Shown: piece by piece, positions 17,026-24,479 of the stretch | Layout: each line of letters opens with the position of its first letter | Position numbering within the stretch: the first letter of the stretch is position 1 | Assembly (NCBI GenBank): GCA_944381825.1 | Contig: CALWMK010000006.1 | Span: forward strand, 1-48,448 | DNA: 48,448 nt | From: an uncultured Clostridia bacterium | Lineage (GTDB): Bacteria > Bacillota > Clostridia > Christensenellales > UBA1242 | Reading direction: 5' to 3' | The notes under the pieces: generated by a model | Told to the model about the DNA's origin: nothing | The model's database searches: none | What the model saw: only the letters and a program-made list of their open reading frames with translations | Translations under genes and position numbers: made by a program

Positions 17026-17598
17026 ATGCAAGACGAACAAATGGTCAAAGATATAATGGAAGGCTTTAAAGAGGACATAAAAAAGGCAGAGACTTTTTTA
17101 AAAAATGAATATTCTATTATTAGGGCGGGAAGAGCAAATCCACACATTTTGGATAAAGTTATGGTAGATTATTATGGAGTGATGACTCCACTAATTCAAA
17201 TGGCAAATATTAACATTCCAGAAGCTAGAATGCTCACAATTAGCCTTTGGGACTTAAATGCAATGGGCGCTGTTAGAAAGGCAATTCAAAACGCTGATTT
17301 GGGGTTGACTCCTTCCGATGATGGAAGAGTTATCAGGCTTGTGTTTCCAGTTTTAACCGAAGAAAGAAGAAAAGAAATTGTAAAGCAGGTAAAAAAACTT
17401 TGTGAAGATGCAAAAATCTCTGTAAGAAATGCTAGGCGGGATTGTTTGGAAATGTATAAACAAATGAAAAAAGACAATGAAATTTCTGAAGATGAATTAA
17501 AAACCTTAGAAACTCAAGTGCAAAAAATTTTAGATGGAGCCAATGCAAATTTGGAAGAAATTTGTTCTAATAAAGAAAAGGAAGTTATGGAAATTTGA
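17026..17598 (+). CDS. frr: Frr, ribosome recycling factor
   Basis: The 190-residue factor splits the post-termination ribosome with EF-G. Domain I helices and the signature RAGRANPHILDKVMVDYYG (about 34-52) are clear, as are PEARMLTISLWD and LGLTPSDDGRVIRLVFP, followed by LTEERRKEIVKQVKKL. A good AAGGAGAAGG ribosome site precedes the ATG. The usual upstream gene pyrH is absent, and frr starts its own transcription unit after a terminator. It overlaps the next small gene by 4 bases (TTGA). Confidence 0.97.
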   Translation: MQDEQMVKDIMEGFKEDIKKAETFLKNEYSIIRAGRANPHILDKVMVDYYGVMTPLIQMANINIPEARMLTISLWDLNAMGAVRKAIQNADLGLTPSDDGRVIRLVFPVLTEERRKEIVKQVKKLCEDAKISVRNARRDCLEMYKQMKKDNEISEDELKTLETQVQKILDGANANLEEICSNKEKEVMEI

Positions 17599-17789
17599 GT
17601 TATAGGGAATTAATAGGAATGCCTCTTTCAAAAGTTTCCGAAATACTTAAAAATTATAAAGTATTAAAAAATAACTTTAATGTAATTGGCGAAGAACTTG
17701 TTACAAATGTAAAAGAGGAAGGCAATTTTCTTGTCCTTACTACTGGTGAATTTATTTTAAATATAAAAGGAAATAGAGATGGAAAATGA
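17595..17789 (+). CDS. 64-residue protein between frr and uppS, unknown
   Basis: The frame starts at TTG 17595 in a TTGA overlap with frr and overlaps uppS by 11 bases, so it is locked into the operon. The protein begins MSYRELIGMPLSKVSEIL and has a central beta-rich part (GEELVTNVKEEGNFLVL) ending GEFILNIKG. An internal ATG at 17619 is an alternative start. It has no membrane segment or Cys. I do not recognise the family. The dual overlap argues for a real translated gene. Confidence 0.65.
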   Translation: MSYRELIGMPLSKVSEILKNYKVLKNNFNVIGEELVTNVKEEGNFLVLTTGEFILNIKGNRDGK

Positions 17790-18480
17790 TAAATTGCCAA
17801 AACATGTTGCTTTTATTATTGACGGGAATGGAAGATGGGCCCAAAAAAGAGGATTTCCTCGTAGTTATGGGCATAAAAAGGGAACACAAACTTTAAAAAA
17901 AATAGTTTTATATGCTAAAAAACTCGGAATTAAAGTGATTTCTATTTTTGCTTTTTCTACTGAAAATTGGAAAAGGCCAAAAGATGAAGTGGAATATTTG
18001 TTCAAATTGTTTAAAGAGGCAGCTCAAGATATTTTAAACAAAAATAAATTTGATGGCATTTGTTATAGACATATGGGAGATAAAAATGGACTTCCAAAAG
18101 ATTTTTGCGAACTAGTTGTGGAACTTGAAGAAAAAACTAAAAATAATTCTGATTTCATTGTTAATGTGGGCATAAATTATGGTGGTAGAGATGAACTTTT
18201 AAGAGCTGTAAATAAAATTTTAAGAAGTGGAAAACAGCAGGTTTCTCAGGAGGAGTTCTCTGGTTTTTTGGATACTCATGGTCTTTGTGACCCAGAACTT
18301 ATAATTAGAACAAGTGGTGAACAAAGAATTAGCAATTTTATGTTGTATCAAATGGCATATTCCGAGTTTTATTTTCCAAAAGTTCATTGGCCAGATTTTA
18401 ATGAAAAACAATTTGATAAAGCGTTGGAAAATTTCACTCAAAGACATAGAAAGTTTGGTGGTTTAACGGAGGATAAATAA
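17779..18480 (+). CDS. uppS: UppS, undecaprenyl diphosphate synthase
   Basis: This 233-residue cis-prenyltransferase makes the C55 lipid carrier used for peptidoglycan. The catalytic D15 lies in HVAFIIDGNGRWA. Other motifs are GHKKGTQTL, SIFAFSTENWKRP (about 54-66) and the C-terminal DPELIIRTSGEQRISNF. The C-terminal part QMAYSEFYF..HWPDF is normal. It overlaps its upstream neighbour and joins cdsA by a TAATG. Its substrates FPP/IPP need an isoprenoid pathway, but the dxr and ispG genes often found in this operon are absent here. Confidence 0.96.
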   Translation: MENDKLPKHVAFIIDGNGRWAQKRGFPRSYGHKKGTQTLKKIVLYAKKLGIKVISIFAFSTENWKRPKDEVEYLFKLFKEAAQDILNKNKFDGICYRHMGDKNGLPKDFCELVVELEEKTKNNSDFIVNVGINYGGRDELLRAVNKILRSGKQQVSQEEFSGFLDTHGLCDPELIIRTSGEQRISNFMLYQMAYSEFYFPKVHWPDFNEKQFDKALENFTQRHRKFGGLTEDK

Positions 18481-19421
18481 TGAAACAAAGGGTTTTGACC
18501 GGTGTTGTTTTACTTTTAATTTTAATAGCAGTTTTTTTTGCAAGAGAATTTTCTAGTTATGTTTTTGACATTTTTATTTTAACAATTTGTTTTTTTGCAA
18601 GTTACGAATCTAGTAGATTATTTAGGAAAATGGGATTATACAATTCATGGATTATTGCTATGATATATCCTATATTGTCTTACATTTGCATTTTGGTTTC
18701 TTTGTTAAACAAACTTCCATTTTATTATGCAATAATTTTACAAGTTGCATTGATTCTTCTTATAATTGCAATAAGTTATTTCATTTTTTTAATTTTTAAA
18801 AAACAAAGTCAAAATGAACTTAAAACAAGAAGTTTAAAAATCTCTTTATCTCATTATGCTTTTAATAAGTCTGTTCACACATGTTTTGCAATGCTATATC
18901 CATCTGTTTTACTTTTGTTGTTGACTCTTTTGAATCATATTTCATTAATGTATCCTAGTTTGAATATAGAAAATTTGGACAAGCTATCTTTTTTTGCTCT
19001 TTTAATAGCATTTTTAATTCCAATTTTAACAGATACTTTTGGCATGATTGTTGGTAGCCTTTTTAAAGGTAAAAAACTTTGTGAAAAAATTAGCCCTAAT
19101 AAAACCATTTCAGGTGCAATTGGTGGAATAGTTTTATCAGTTTTGGTGATGGCTTGCGTTTTTGTTATTTTTGATTCGACCGCAGTTTTTGGAGAACTTT
19201 TTAGTAATATTAATTTACAAATTTGGCATATATTAGTTTTAACAGTTTTTGCTTCTGTTGCATGCGAATGTGGAGATGTTTTTGAATCTTGGTTGAAAAG
19301 AAGGGCGGGAGTAAAAGACAGTGGTGAAATTTTTCCAGCACATGGTGGAATTTTAGATAGATTTGATTCTCATGCTTTCAATGCTGTTATTATTTTACTT
19401 TTCTTTTTGGTTTTGTTATAA
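18480..19421 (+). CDS. cdsA: CdsA, phosphatidate cytidylyltransferase
   Basis: The 313-residue membrane enzyme makes CDP-diacylglycerol from phosphatidate and CTP. Eight or so hydrophobic segments cover most of the length. The C-terminal signature CGDVFESWLKRRAGVKDSGE (the first part of the active-site motif, about 265-284) continues to PAHGGILDRFDS. SPNKTISGAIGG (about 208-219) is the second conserved block. At 313 residues it is longer than the usual 260-280, with extra residues around 100-140. It starts at the A of the uppS stop codon. Confidence 0.95.
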   Translation: MKQRVLTGVVLLLILIAVFFAREFSSYVFDIFILTICFFASYESSRLFRKMGLYNSWIIAMIYPILSYICILVSLLNKLPFYYAIILQVALILLIIAISYFIFLIFKKQSQNELKTRSLKISLSHYAFNKSVHTCFAMLYPSVLLLLLTLLNHISLMYPSLNIENLDKLSFFALLIAFLIPILTDTFGMIVGSLFKGKKLCEKISPNKTISGAIGGIVLSVLVMACVFVIFDSTAVFGELFSNINLQIWHILVLTVFASVACECGDVFESWLKRRAGVKDSGEIFPAHGGILDRFDSHAFNAVIILLFFLVLL

Positions 19422-19453
19422 TTCTTTCTTGAAATAAATTAAAGGGAAATAAA

Positions 19454-20542
19454 ATGTTTGGTTTAAATTGTTTATCATCTGTATTTAGCACGATTTTGTA
19501 TATTGCGCTTGCAATAATTGTTCTTCTTCTTATGGTTTTAATCCATGAAACAGGACATTATGTTGCTGGAAGAATTTTAAAATTTAAAATTAATGAGTTT
19601 TCCATAGGTTTTGGAAAAGCTATTTTTTCTAAAACAAATAAGCGAGGTGAAAAAATTTCTCTTAGACTTTTCCCTCTTGGTGGATATTGTGCTTTTGAAG
19701 GTGAAAATGACGATGAAAAAAGCGAATTAAAAAAAGATTCTTTCAATGCTCAAAAACCATGGAAAAGAATAATAGTTTATTTGGCTGGTGTAACTTTTAA
19801 TTTAATTTCTGCTGTGGTTTTTTCTTTTATTTTGCTAGTGAGTTTTGGTTATGACATACCTGAAGTTTCAGCAATAGATAACAGATATTTGAATTCCTCT
19901 GCTTTTCAGGTTGGTGATGCAATTTATGAGGTGGATGGAACTAAAATAGATTTTATCAAAGAAAATACACTTTCTAATCTTCTTGCAAAATATAATGAAG
20001 GTGAAAAATTTGATTTGACAGTGAAAAGAAATGGGGAGTTTGTTACAATTCAAGTTTCATTGCAACAAGCCTTTGATGAAAGCAACAAACTTTTATTTGA
20101 TGAAGATGGCAAACCCATTTTGCGACTTGGAATTTCAACAACATCGCATCCTTTAAGTTTTGGTGAAGCCTTAGCCAGATGCGTGCCATTTACTGCTGGC
20201 TTAGTTTGGATGGTCTTGAAAAGTTTTTGGTTACTTATTACTTTTCAATTGCCGCTAAATCAAATAGGAGGACCTATTACTACCGTTTCTGTGATTGCAT
20301 CCCAAGCTTCCCAAGGATTGTCAACTTTGTTGTTTTTACTACCATTAATTGCTGCCAATTTGGGAGTATTTAACCTGTTGCCTTTCCCGGCTTTAGATGG
20401 ATCTCATGTAATTTTCACAACTATTGAATGGATAAGAAAAAAACCAATTAACAGAACTGTGGAGGGGTATATTCATTTTGCGGGCTTGGTAATTCTTTTT
20501 GCCTTTGTGATTTTAGTGGATATATTGCATTTTGTGAGTTGA
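19454..20542 (+). CDS. rseP: RseP/RasP-type site-2 metalloprotease
   Basis: This 362-residue intramembrane zinc protease cleaves anti-sigma factors and signal-peptide remnants. The zinc motif HETGH is at 31-35 in the first helix. FSIGFGKAIFS, FPLGGYCAFEGE and a single PDZ domain (about 135-225) follow. The second metal motif is NLLPFPALDG near 312. AAAGGGAAA precedes the ATG. Its location after cdsA matches Firmicute order, except that dxr (before) and ispG (after) are missing. It overlaps the following frame by a few bases or abuts it, depending on the start. Confidence 0.95.
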   Translation: MFGLNCLSSVFSTILYIALAIIVLLLMVLIHETGHYVAGRILKFKINEFSIGFGKAIFSKTNKRGEKISLRLFPLGGYCAFEGENDDEKSELKKDSFNAQKPWKRIIVYLAGVTFNLISAVVFSFILLVSFGYDIPEVSAIDNRYLNSSAFQVGDAIYEVDGTKIDFIKENTLSNLLAKYNEGEKFDLTVKRNGEFVTIQVSLQQAFDESNKLLFDEDGKPILRLGISTTSHPLSFGEALARCVPFTAGLVWMVLKSFWLLITFQLPLNQIGGPITTVSVIASQASQGLSTLLFLLPLIAANLGVFNLLPFPALDGSHVIFTTIEWIRKKPINRTVEGYIHFAGLVILFAFVILVDILHFVS

Positions 20543-20544
20543 AA

Positions 20545-22095
20545 ATGGAAAATTTAACAAAAGAAATAAATAAACATTTTAAAGATAAATATGAGTTTTT
20601 AAGACTTTGGTCTTGTGTTTATGATGTGCAAGAAAAAGTTTGTAAACTCATATTTCTTTTTCCTGAAACTATTTATGAAATAACCGATGAAATGAGAGGA
20701 GAAATTGAAATTTTTTTAAAACATTTGCTTTCTTTAAATGGGAAGTTAATTATTACATATAAAAAAAGTTTTTTACACGAGGATTTGATTCAAAAATCAG
20801 TTATGACATTTTTAGAAAAAAATTATATTTCAATTTCTTCAGAGATTTTGCAAAAAAATGTTGAGGTTTTAAAACAGCCTAATAATGTTTCAGTTACACT
20901 TTCGTTGCAAAAAGAATTAAAAAAATATTTTTTAGAAAATAAAATTTTTAATGATTTAAAAGATTATTTAGAAAGAATTTATTATTCCAGCTTCAGCATT
21001 CAAATAAACGAACTGGAATCGGTTGAAACTGAAATTTTATCTAAAAGAAAAAATTTTTTAAAAGAAGAAAAAAAAGACAAAATCTTGCGTTATAAAGTCA
21101 AAGAAAATGTTGTTCTTATTGGCAAAGATATATCACCTATGCCTGAACTTATTTCCAATCAAAAAGATGAAAAAATCGGTTTGATTTTGGCTGGCAAAAT
21201 TAAAAATATTTCAAAAAAAACATTTAAATCTAAAAGAAATAAAAATAAGGATATTGACAATTACTATTATACCTTCGAAATTAACGATACAACTGGAATA
21301 ATAAATGCAATACATTTTTCTTCAAAAACTAATGAACGTAAACTTGACAAACTTCAAGAGGATGCAACCTATTTATTTTTAGGTGATTTAAGAAAAAACA
21401 ATTATAATAAACTTACATATTATATTAAAAATATAAGTTATTGTCTTTTCGATGAAAGCGAAATAATAAAGAGTAAAAGGGCAAATGAAGAAATTATCGA
21501 ACTTAAAGATTCATATCAATTCGTTTCACCTAAAACTTATGTTAGCACAGTTCAAGAATCACTTTTTGATTCTGTTAATGATTATAACGATTTTATTTTG
21601 CAAAATAATTTCGTGGTATTTGATGTTGAAACAACAGGATTAGAGCCTGAAACTTGTGAAATTATTGAAATTGGCGCTATTAAAATTGAAAAAGGAAAAC
21701 TTACAGATACATTTCAAACACTAGTGAAACCTAAAAAAGAAATTCCTTCGTTAATTACAGACATAACAGGAATTGACAACAATATGGTTGCAGATGCACC
21801 TAGCATAAAAAAAGTAATTGCAGATTTTGTTTTATTTTCTAAAAATTGTGTACTTTCTGGTTATAATGTTTCATTTGATATGCGCTTTTTACAAAATGCA
21901 GGAAAAGAAATTAATTATCACTTTGAAAATCAAGTTGAAGATACAATGGTGTTTGCGAGAAACAAACTTTTTTTAGGCAATTATACGCTAAAAAATGTTG
22001 CTAAACATCTTAATGTTTCATTAAAAGAAGCTCATAGAGCGCTCAATGATGCAATTGCAACAGCAAAAGTACTTCTTGCTTTAAACAAAAAATAA
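20545..22095 (+). CDS. PolC-derived NTD-OB-exonuclease without polymerase
   Basis: This 516-residue protein sits where polC normally lies, between rseP and rimP. Residues 1-200 resemble the PolC N-terminal domain. About 210-300 is an OB fold like PolC's (LAGKIKNISKKTF, TFEINDTTGIINAIHF). About 355-516 is a DnaQ-type 3'-5' exonuclease with Exo I D360/E362 (FDVETTGLE), Exo II D445 (GYNVSFDMRFL) and Exo III H497/D502 (HRALNDA). The PHP, palm, finger and tau-binding parts (about 900 residues in full PolC) are absent, and the frame ends right at the exonuclease boundary. It may serve as a separate proofreading subunit or repair nuclease. A TTG at 20539 is an alternative start. Confidence 0.85.
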   Translation: MENLTKEINKHFKDKYEFLRLWSCVYDVQEKVCKLIFLFPETIYEITDEMRGEIEIFLKHLLSLNGKLIITYKKSFLHEDLIQKSVMTFLEKNYISISSEILQKNVEVLKQPNNVSVTLSLQKELKKYFLENKIFNDLKDYLERIYYSSFSIQINELESVETEILSKRKNFLKEEKKDKILRYKVKENVVLIGKDISPMPELISNQKDEKIGLILAGKIKNISKKTFKSKRNKNKDIDNYYYTFEINDTTGIINAIHFSSKTNERKLDKLQEDATYLFLGDLRKNNYNKLTYYIKNISYCLFDESEIIKSKRANEEIIELKDSYQFVSPKTYVSTVQESLFDSVNDYNDFILQNNFVVFDVETTGLEPETCEIIEIGAIKIEKGKLTDTFQTLVKPKKEIPSLITDITGIDNNMVADAPSIKKVIADFVLFSKNCVLSGYNVSFDMRFLQNAGKEINYHFENQVEDTMVFARNKLFLGNYTLKNVAKHLNVSLKEAHRALNDAIATAKVLLALNKK

Positions 22096-22200
22096 ATTTA
22101 AAATTATAAGTTTTTGAAAAAAGCTTTCCTATCAAAAAAGATTTATTGATGTTTAAAATTGAATTAATTAAAATAAATTTTTTAAAAAATAAAAAAATAG

Positions 22201-22229
22201 TTGATAAATCAGAAATTTAATGATATAAT
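22201..22229 (+). promoter_or_regulatory. promoter of the rimP-nusA-infB operon
   Basis: TTGATA (22201-22206), a 17-base spacer and a perfect TATAAT (22224-22229) with an extended TGA. The predicted transcript starts near 22236. Confidence 0.8.
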
Positions 22230-22243
22230 AGCAATGCTAGATA

Positions 22244-22267
22244 AAGAGTGGGCGGTTGCCCACTCTT
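22244..22267 (+). promoter_or_regulatory. leader hairpin upstream of rimP
   Basis: AAGAGTGGGC (22244-22253) pairs perfectly with GCCCACTCTT (22258-22267) around GGTT. It is the most GC-rich element in the area. No T-tract follows, so it is not a standard terminator. It begins within about 10 bases of the predicted 5' end of the operon mRNA and ends 11 bases before AAAGGAGGG. It could stabilise the 5' end or mediate control of this operon. Confidence 0.75.
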
Positions 22268-22287
22268 ACTATTAAAAAGGAGGGTTT

Positions 22288-22752
22288 ATGGCTGGTGTTG
22301 TTGAAAAAATGTGTCAAGAAGCATTAACTTCCAAAATCGAAGCTATGGGATATGAAGTTGTTGAAATTGAGTATTCAAAAAAAGTTGATGGTATGAATTT
22401 GACTTTTGTTATTGATTGTAATAACCATTTAATAACATTAGATGATTGTGAAAAAGTTCATCGATTTTTAGACGAAGAACTTGACAAATTAAATCCAACA
22501 AATGATGCTCCTTATATTTTAAATGTTGAATCGGTTGGTTTGGATAGACCAATAAAAACTGAAAAAGATTTTCTTAGAAACAAAAATAAAGAAGTTGAAA
22601 TTAGGCTATATGCTCCTTTTAATAATAAGAAAATTTATCAAGGCAATTTGTTAGAATTTGATGATGACAAGGTTGTTATTGAAAGTTTAGGACAAAAAAT
22701 TGTTTTTGATAAAAATGCTGTAAGCCTAATAACTCCAATAATTAAATTTTAA
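22288..22752 (+). CDS. rimP: RimP, 30S ribosome maturation factor
   Basis: The 154-residue assembly factor for the 30S subunit has an N-terminal domain with GYEVVEIEYSKKVDGMNLTF (about 19-38) and CEKVHRFLDEELD, and the conserved YILNVESVGLDRPIKTEKDF (about 79-98). A C-terminal SH3-like barrel follows (VEIRLYAPFNNKKIYQGNL). AAAGGAGGG lies ahead of the ATG. It is the first gene of the long rimP-nusA-infB operon, behind its own promoter and a leader hairpin. Confidence 0.95.
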   Translation: MAGVVEKMCQEALTSKIEAMGYEVVEIEYSKKVDGMNLTFVIDCNNHLITLDDCEKVHRFLDEELDKLNPTNDAPYILNVESVGLDRPIKTEKDFLRNKNKEVEIRLYAPFNNKKIYQGNLLEFDDDKVVIESLGQKIVFDKNAVSLITPIIKF

Positions 22753-22765
22753 AAGGAAATAAAAA

Positions 22766-23938
22766 ATGATTAACAAAGATTTTTTTCAAGCATTAGATGA
22801 ACTTGAACAACAAAAAAAAATAAACAAAGAACAATTTGTTGAAACTCTTGAATCTGCACTTACATCTGCCTATAAAAAAATGTATGGTGAAGCTAAATCT
22901 GCAATGGTTAAACTAAATCCAGAAAAATGTACTATTAAAATTTATAGTTATAAAACAGTTGTTGAAGAAGTTGAAGATTATGACAAAGAAATTTCTTTGG
23001 AAGAAGCTCAAAAAATTAAAAAGTCATATAAGGTTGGCGACACGATTTTCCAAGAAGAATCTACTAAAGAATTTGGAAGAATAGCTGCTCAAACAGCAAA
23101 ACAGGTTGTTATGCAGCGCTTAAAAGAAATGGAAAGACAAATTGCAATTTCTACTCTTTCAGAAAAGGAAGATGAACTTTTAACCACAATAATTAAAAGA
23201 ATTGACAACGGAACAGTTTTTGTTAGCATTGCTGGTTCGCACACAGAAGGTGTTATGCTTGAATCAGACCAAATTCCTGGTGAAAAATTTAATGTTGGTG
23301 ATAGAGTAAAAGTTTATGTTAAAAAAATTCAAGATTCTTTTAAAGGACCGCAAATTCAAGTGACAAGGAGTAATTTGGGTTTTGTTAGAAAACTTTTTGA
23401 ACTTGAAGTTCCAGAAATTCAAACAGGAGAAGTTGTAATAAAAAATATTGCAAGAGATCCTGGTAATAGAACTAAAATATCAATTTATTCTAGCAAACCC
23501 AATATAGATGCTTTGGGTGCTTGTGTTGGAAATAGAGGAATGAGAGTTAATACAATTTCAAGTGAAATGAATGGCGAGAAAATTGACTTGATATTGTATT
23601 CTGAAGACCCAATGGAATATATCGCGAGAGCACTTAGCCCTGCAAAAGTTCTCAGTGTTGAAATAAATGAAAGTTTAAAAGTTTCACGAGTGGTTGTGCC
23701 AGATGACAAACTTTCTTTGGCTATTGGTAAAAATGGACAAAATGTGCGTTTGGCGGCTAGACTTACAGGCTGGAAAATTGATGTGCGTTCGGAAAGTCAA
23801 GTTGAAGGCTCTGCTGGAGAGGTTAAAGAAATAGATTTTGAATTAACTGAACTGGAAGAAGAAAATTCGCAAGAAGATTTAACTCCAGTTGAAGAAATTG
23901 ATTTTTCTCAGTTTACTTCGCTTGATGAGGAGCTATAG
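22766..23938 (+). CDS. nusA: NusA, transcription elongation/termination factor
   Basis: This 390-residue factor binds RNA polymerase and modulates pausing, termination and antitermination. The N-terminal RNAP-binding domain covers 1-125, the S1 domain about 133-198 (IIKRIDNGTVFVSIAGSHTEG), and KH1 and KH2 about 200-345 with ACVGNRGMRVNTI and SLAIGKNGQNVRLAARLTGW. An acidic tail rich in Glu (about 350-390) is typical of Firmicute NusA lacking the gamma-proteobacterial AR domains. The ylxR start codon follows its stop immediately. Confidence 0.97.
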   Translation: MINKDFFQALDELEQQKKINKEQFVETLESALTSAYKKMYGEAKSAMVKLNPEKCTIKIYSYKTVVEEVEDYDKEISLEEAQKIKKSYKVGDTIFQEESTKEFGRIAAQTAKQVVMQRLKEMERQIAISTLSEKEDELLTTIIKRIDNGTVFVSIAGSHTEGVMLESDQIPGEKFNVGDRVKVYVKKIQDSFKGPQIQVTRSNLGFVRKLFELEVPEIQTGEVVIKNIARDPGNRTKISIYSSKPNIDALGACVGNRGMRVNTISSEMNGEKIDLILYSEDPMEYIARALSPAKVLSVEINESLKVSRVVVPDDKLSLAIGKNGQNVRLAARLTGWKIDVRSESQVEGSAGEVKEIDFELTELEEENSQEDLTPVEEIDFSQFTSLDEEL

Positions 23939-24199
23939 ATGTTTCCAGTTAGAACATGCTGCGTTTGTAAATCAAAAAATGAAAAAAATAAGCTTTTAAA
24001 AATTGTCAAAAATAAAAATGGCAAAATTGAGCTTGATTTAATGCAAAACAAAGATGGAAGAGGCTTGTATGTTTGCAATAAAGATGAATGCAAAAATAAA
24101 TTTTTAGAAAAAAAACATCTTTCAAAAGTATTGCGAATGAAAATAGAACCTGACCTATATGAGGAGTTAAAAATTGAATTTGACGCAATCAAAAAATAA
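23939..24199 (+). CDS. ylxR: YlxR (DUF448) RNA-binding protein
   Basis: The 86-residue protein matches the YlxR fold: PVRTCCVCKSKNEKNKLLKIV at the N-terminus (about 3-22), then GRGLYVCNKDECK (about 41-53) and basic C-terminal helices. YlxR is a small nucleic-acid-associated protein always encoded between nusA and infB; in some bacteria it is reported to affect transcription or RNase P. It starts right after the nusA stop with GAGGAG inside nusA, and overlaps the L7Ae-like gene by 26 bases. Confidence 0.92.
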   Translation: MFPVRTCCVCKSKNEKNKLLKIVKNKNGKIELDLMQNKDGRGLYVCNKDECKNKFLEKKHLSKVLRMKIEPDLYEELKIEFDAIKK

Positions 24200-24479
24200 A
24201 ATAAAAGGTTATATTAACATTGCAAATAAAGCTGGTTATTTAGTAATTGGAGCTGATAAACTTAAAAATTACAATAAAAAATTATATTTATTGATGGCAG
24301 ACAAAACAGCAGGAAAAAATCTTTTTAAAATAGCAAGAGCAAAGCAAGACATTCCTTTTGTTGTTTTAAATAACTTATGTGAGTATGTTGGCATTGAAAA
24401 TTGTAAAATTATAGGCATAAAAAACTTTGGATTAAGTCAAGAAATTTTAAAAATTGTTAAGGAGCAAAATATTGAATAA
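24174..24479 (+). CDS. YlxQ, L7Ae-family ribosomal-type protein
   Basis: This 101-residue protein of the L7Ae/L30e/Gadd45 fold has IKGYINIANKAGYLVIGADK (about 9-28), the middle LYLLMADKTAGKNL and the C-terminal IGIKNFGLSQEILKIV. The family binds kink-turn RNA. The start is TTG 24174, with GAGGAG 6 bases upstream, nested in the end of ylxR. It overlaps infB by 8 bases, so ylxR, ylxQ and infB are translationally chained. Confidence 0.88.
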   Translation: MNLTQSKNKIKGYINIANKAGYLVIGADKLKNYNKKLYLLMADKTAGKNLFKIARAKQDIPFVVLNNLCEYVGIENCKIIGIKNFGLSQEILKIVKEQNIE

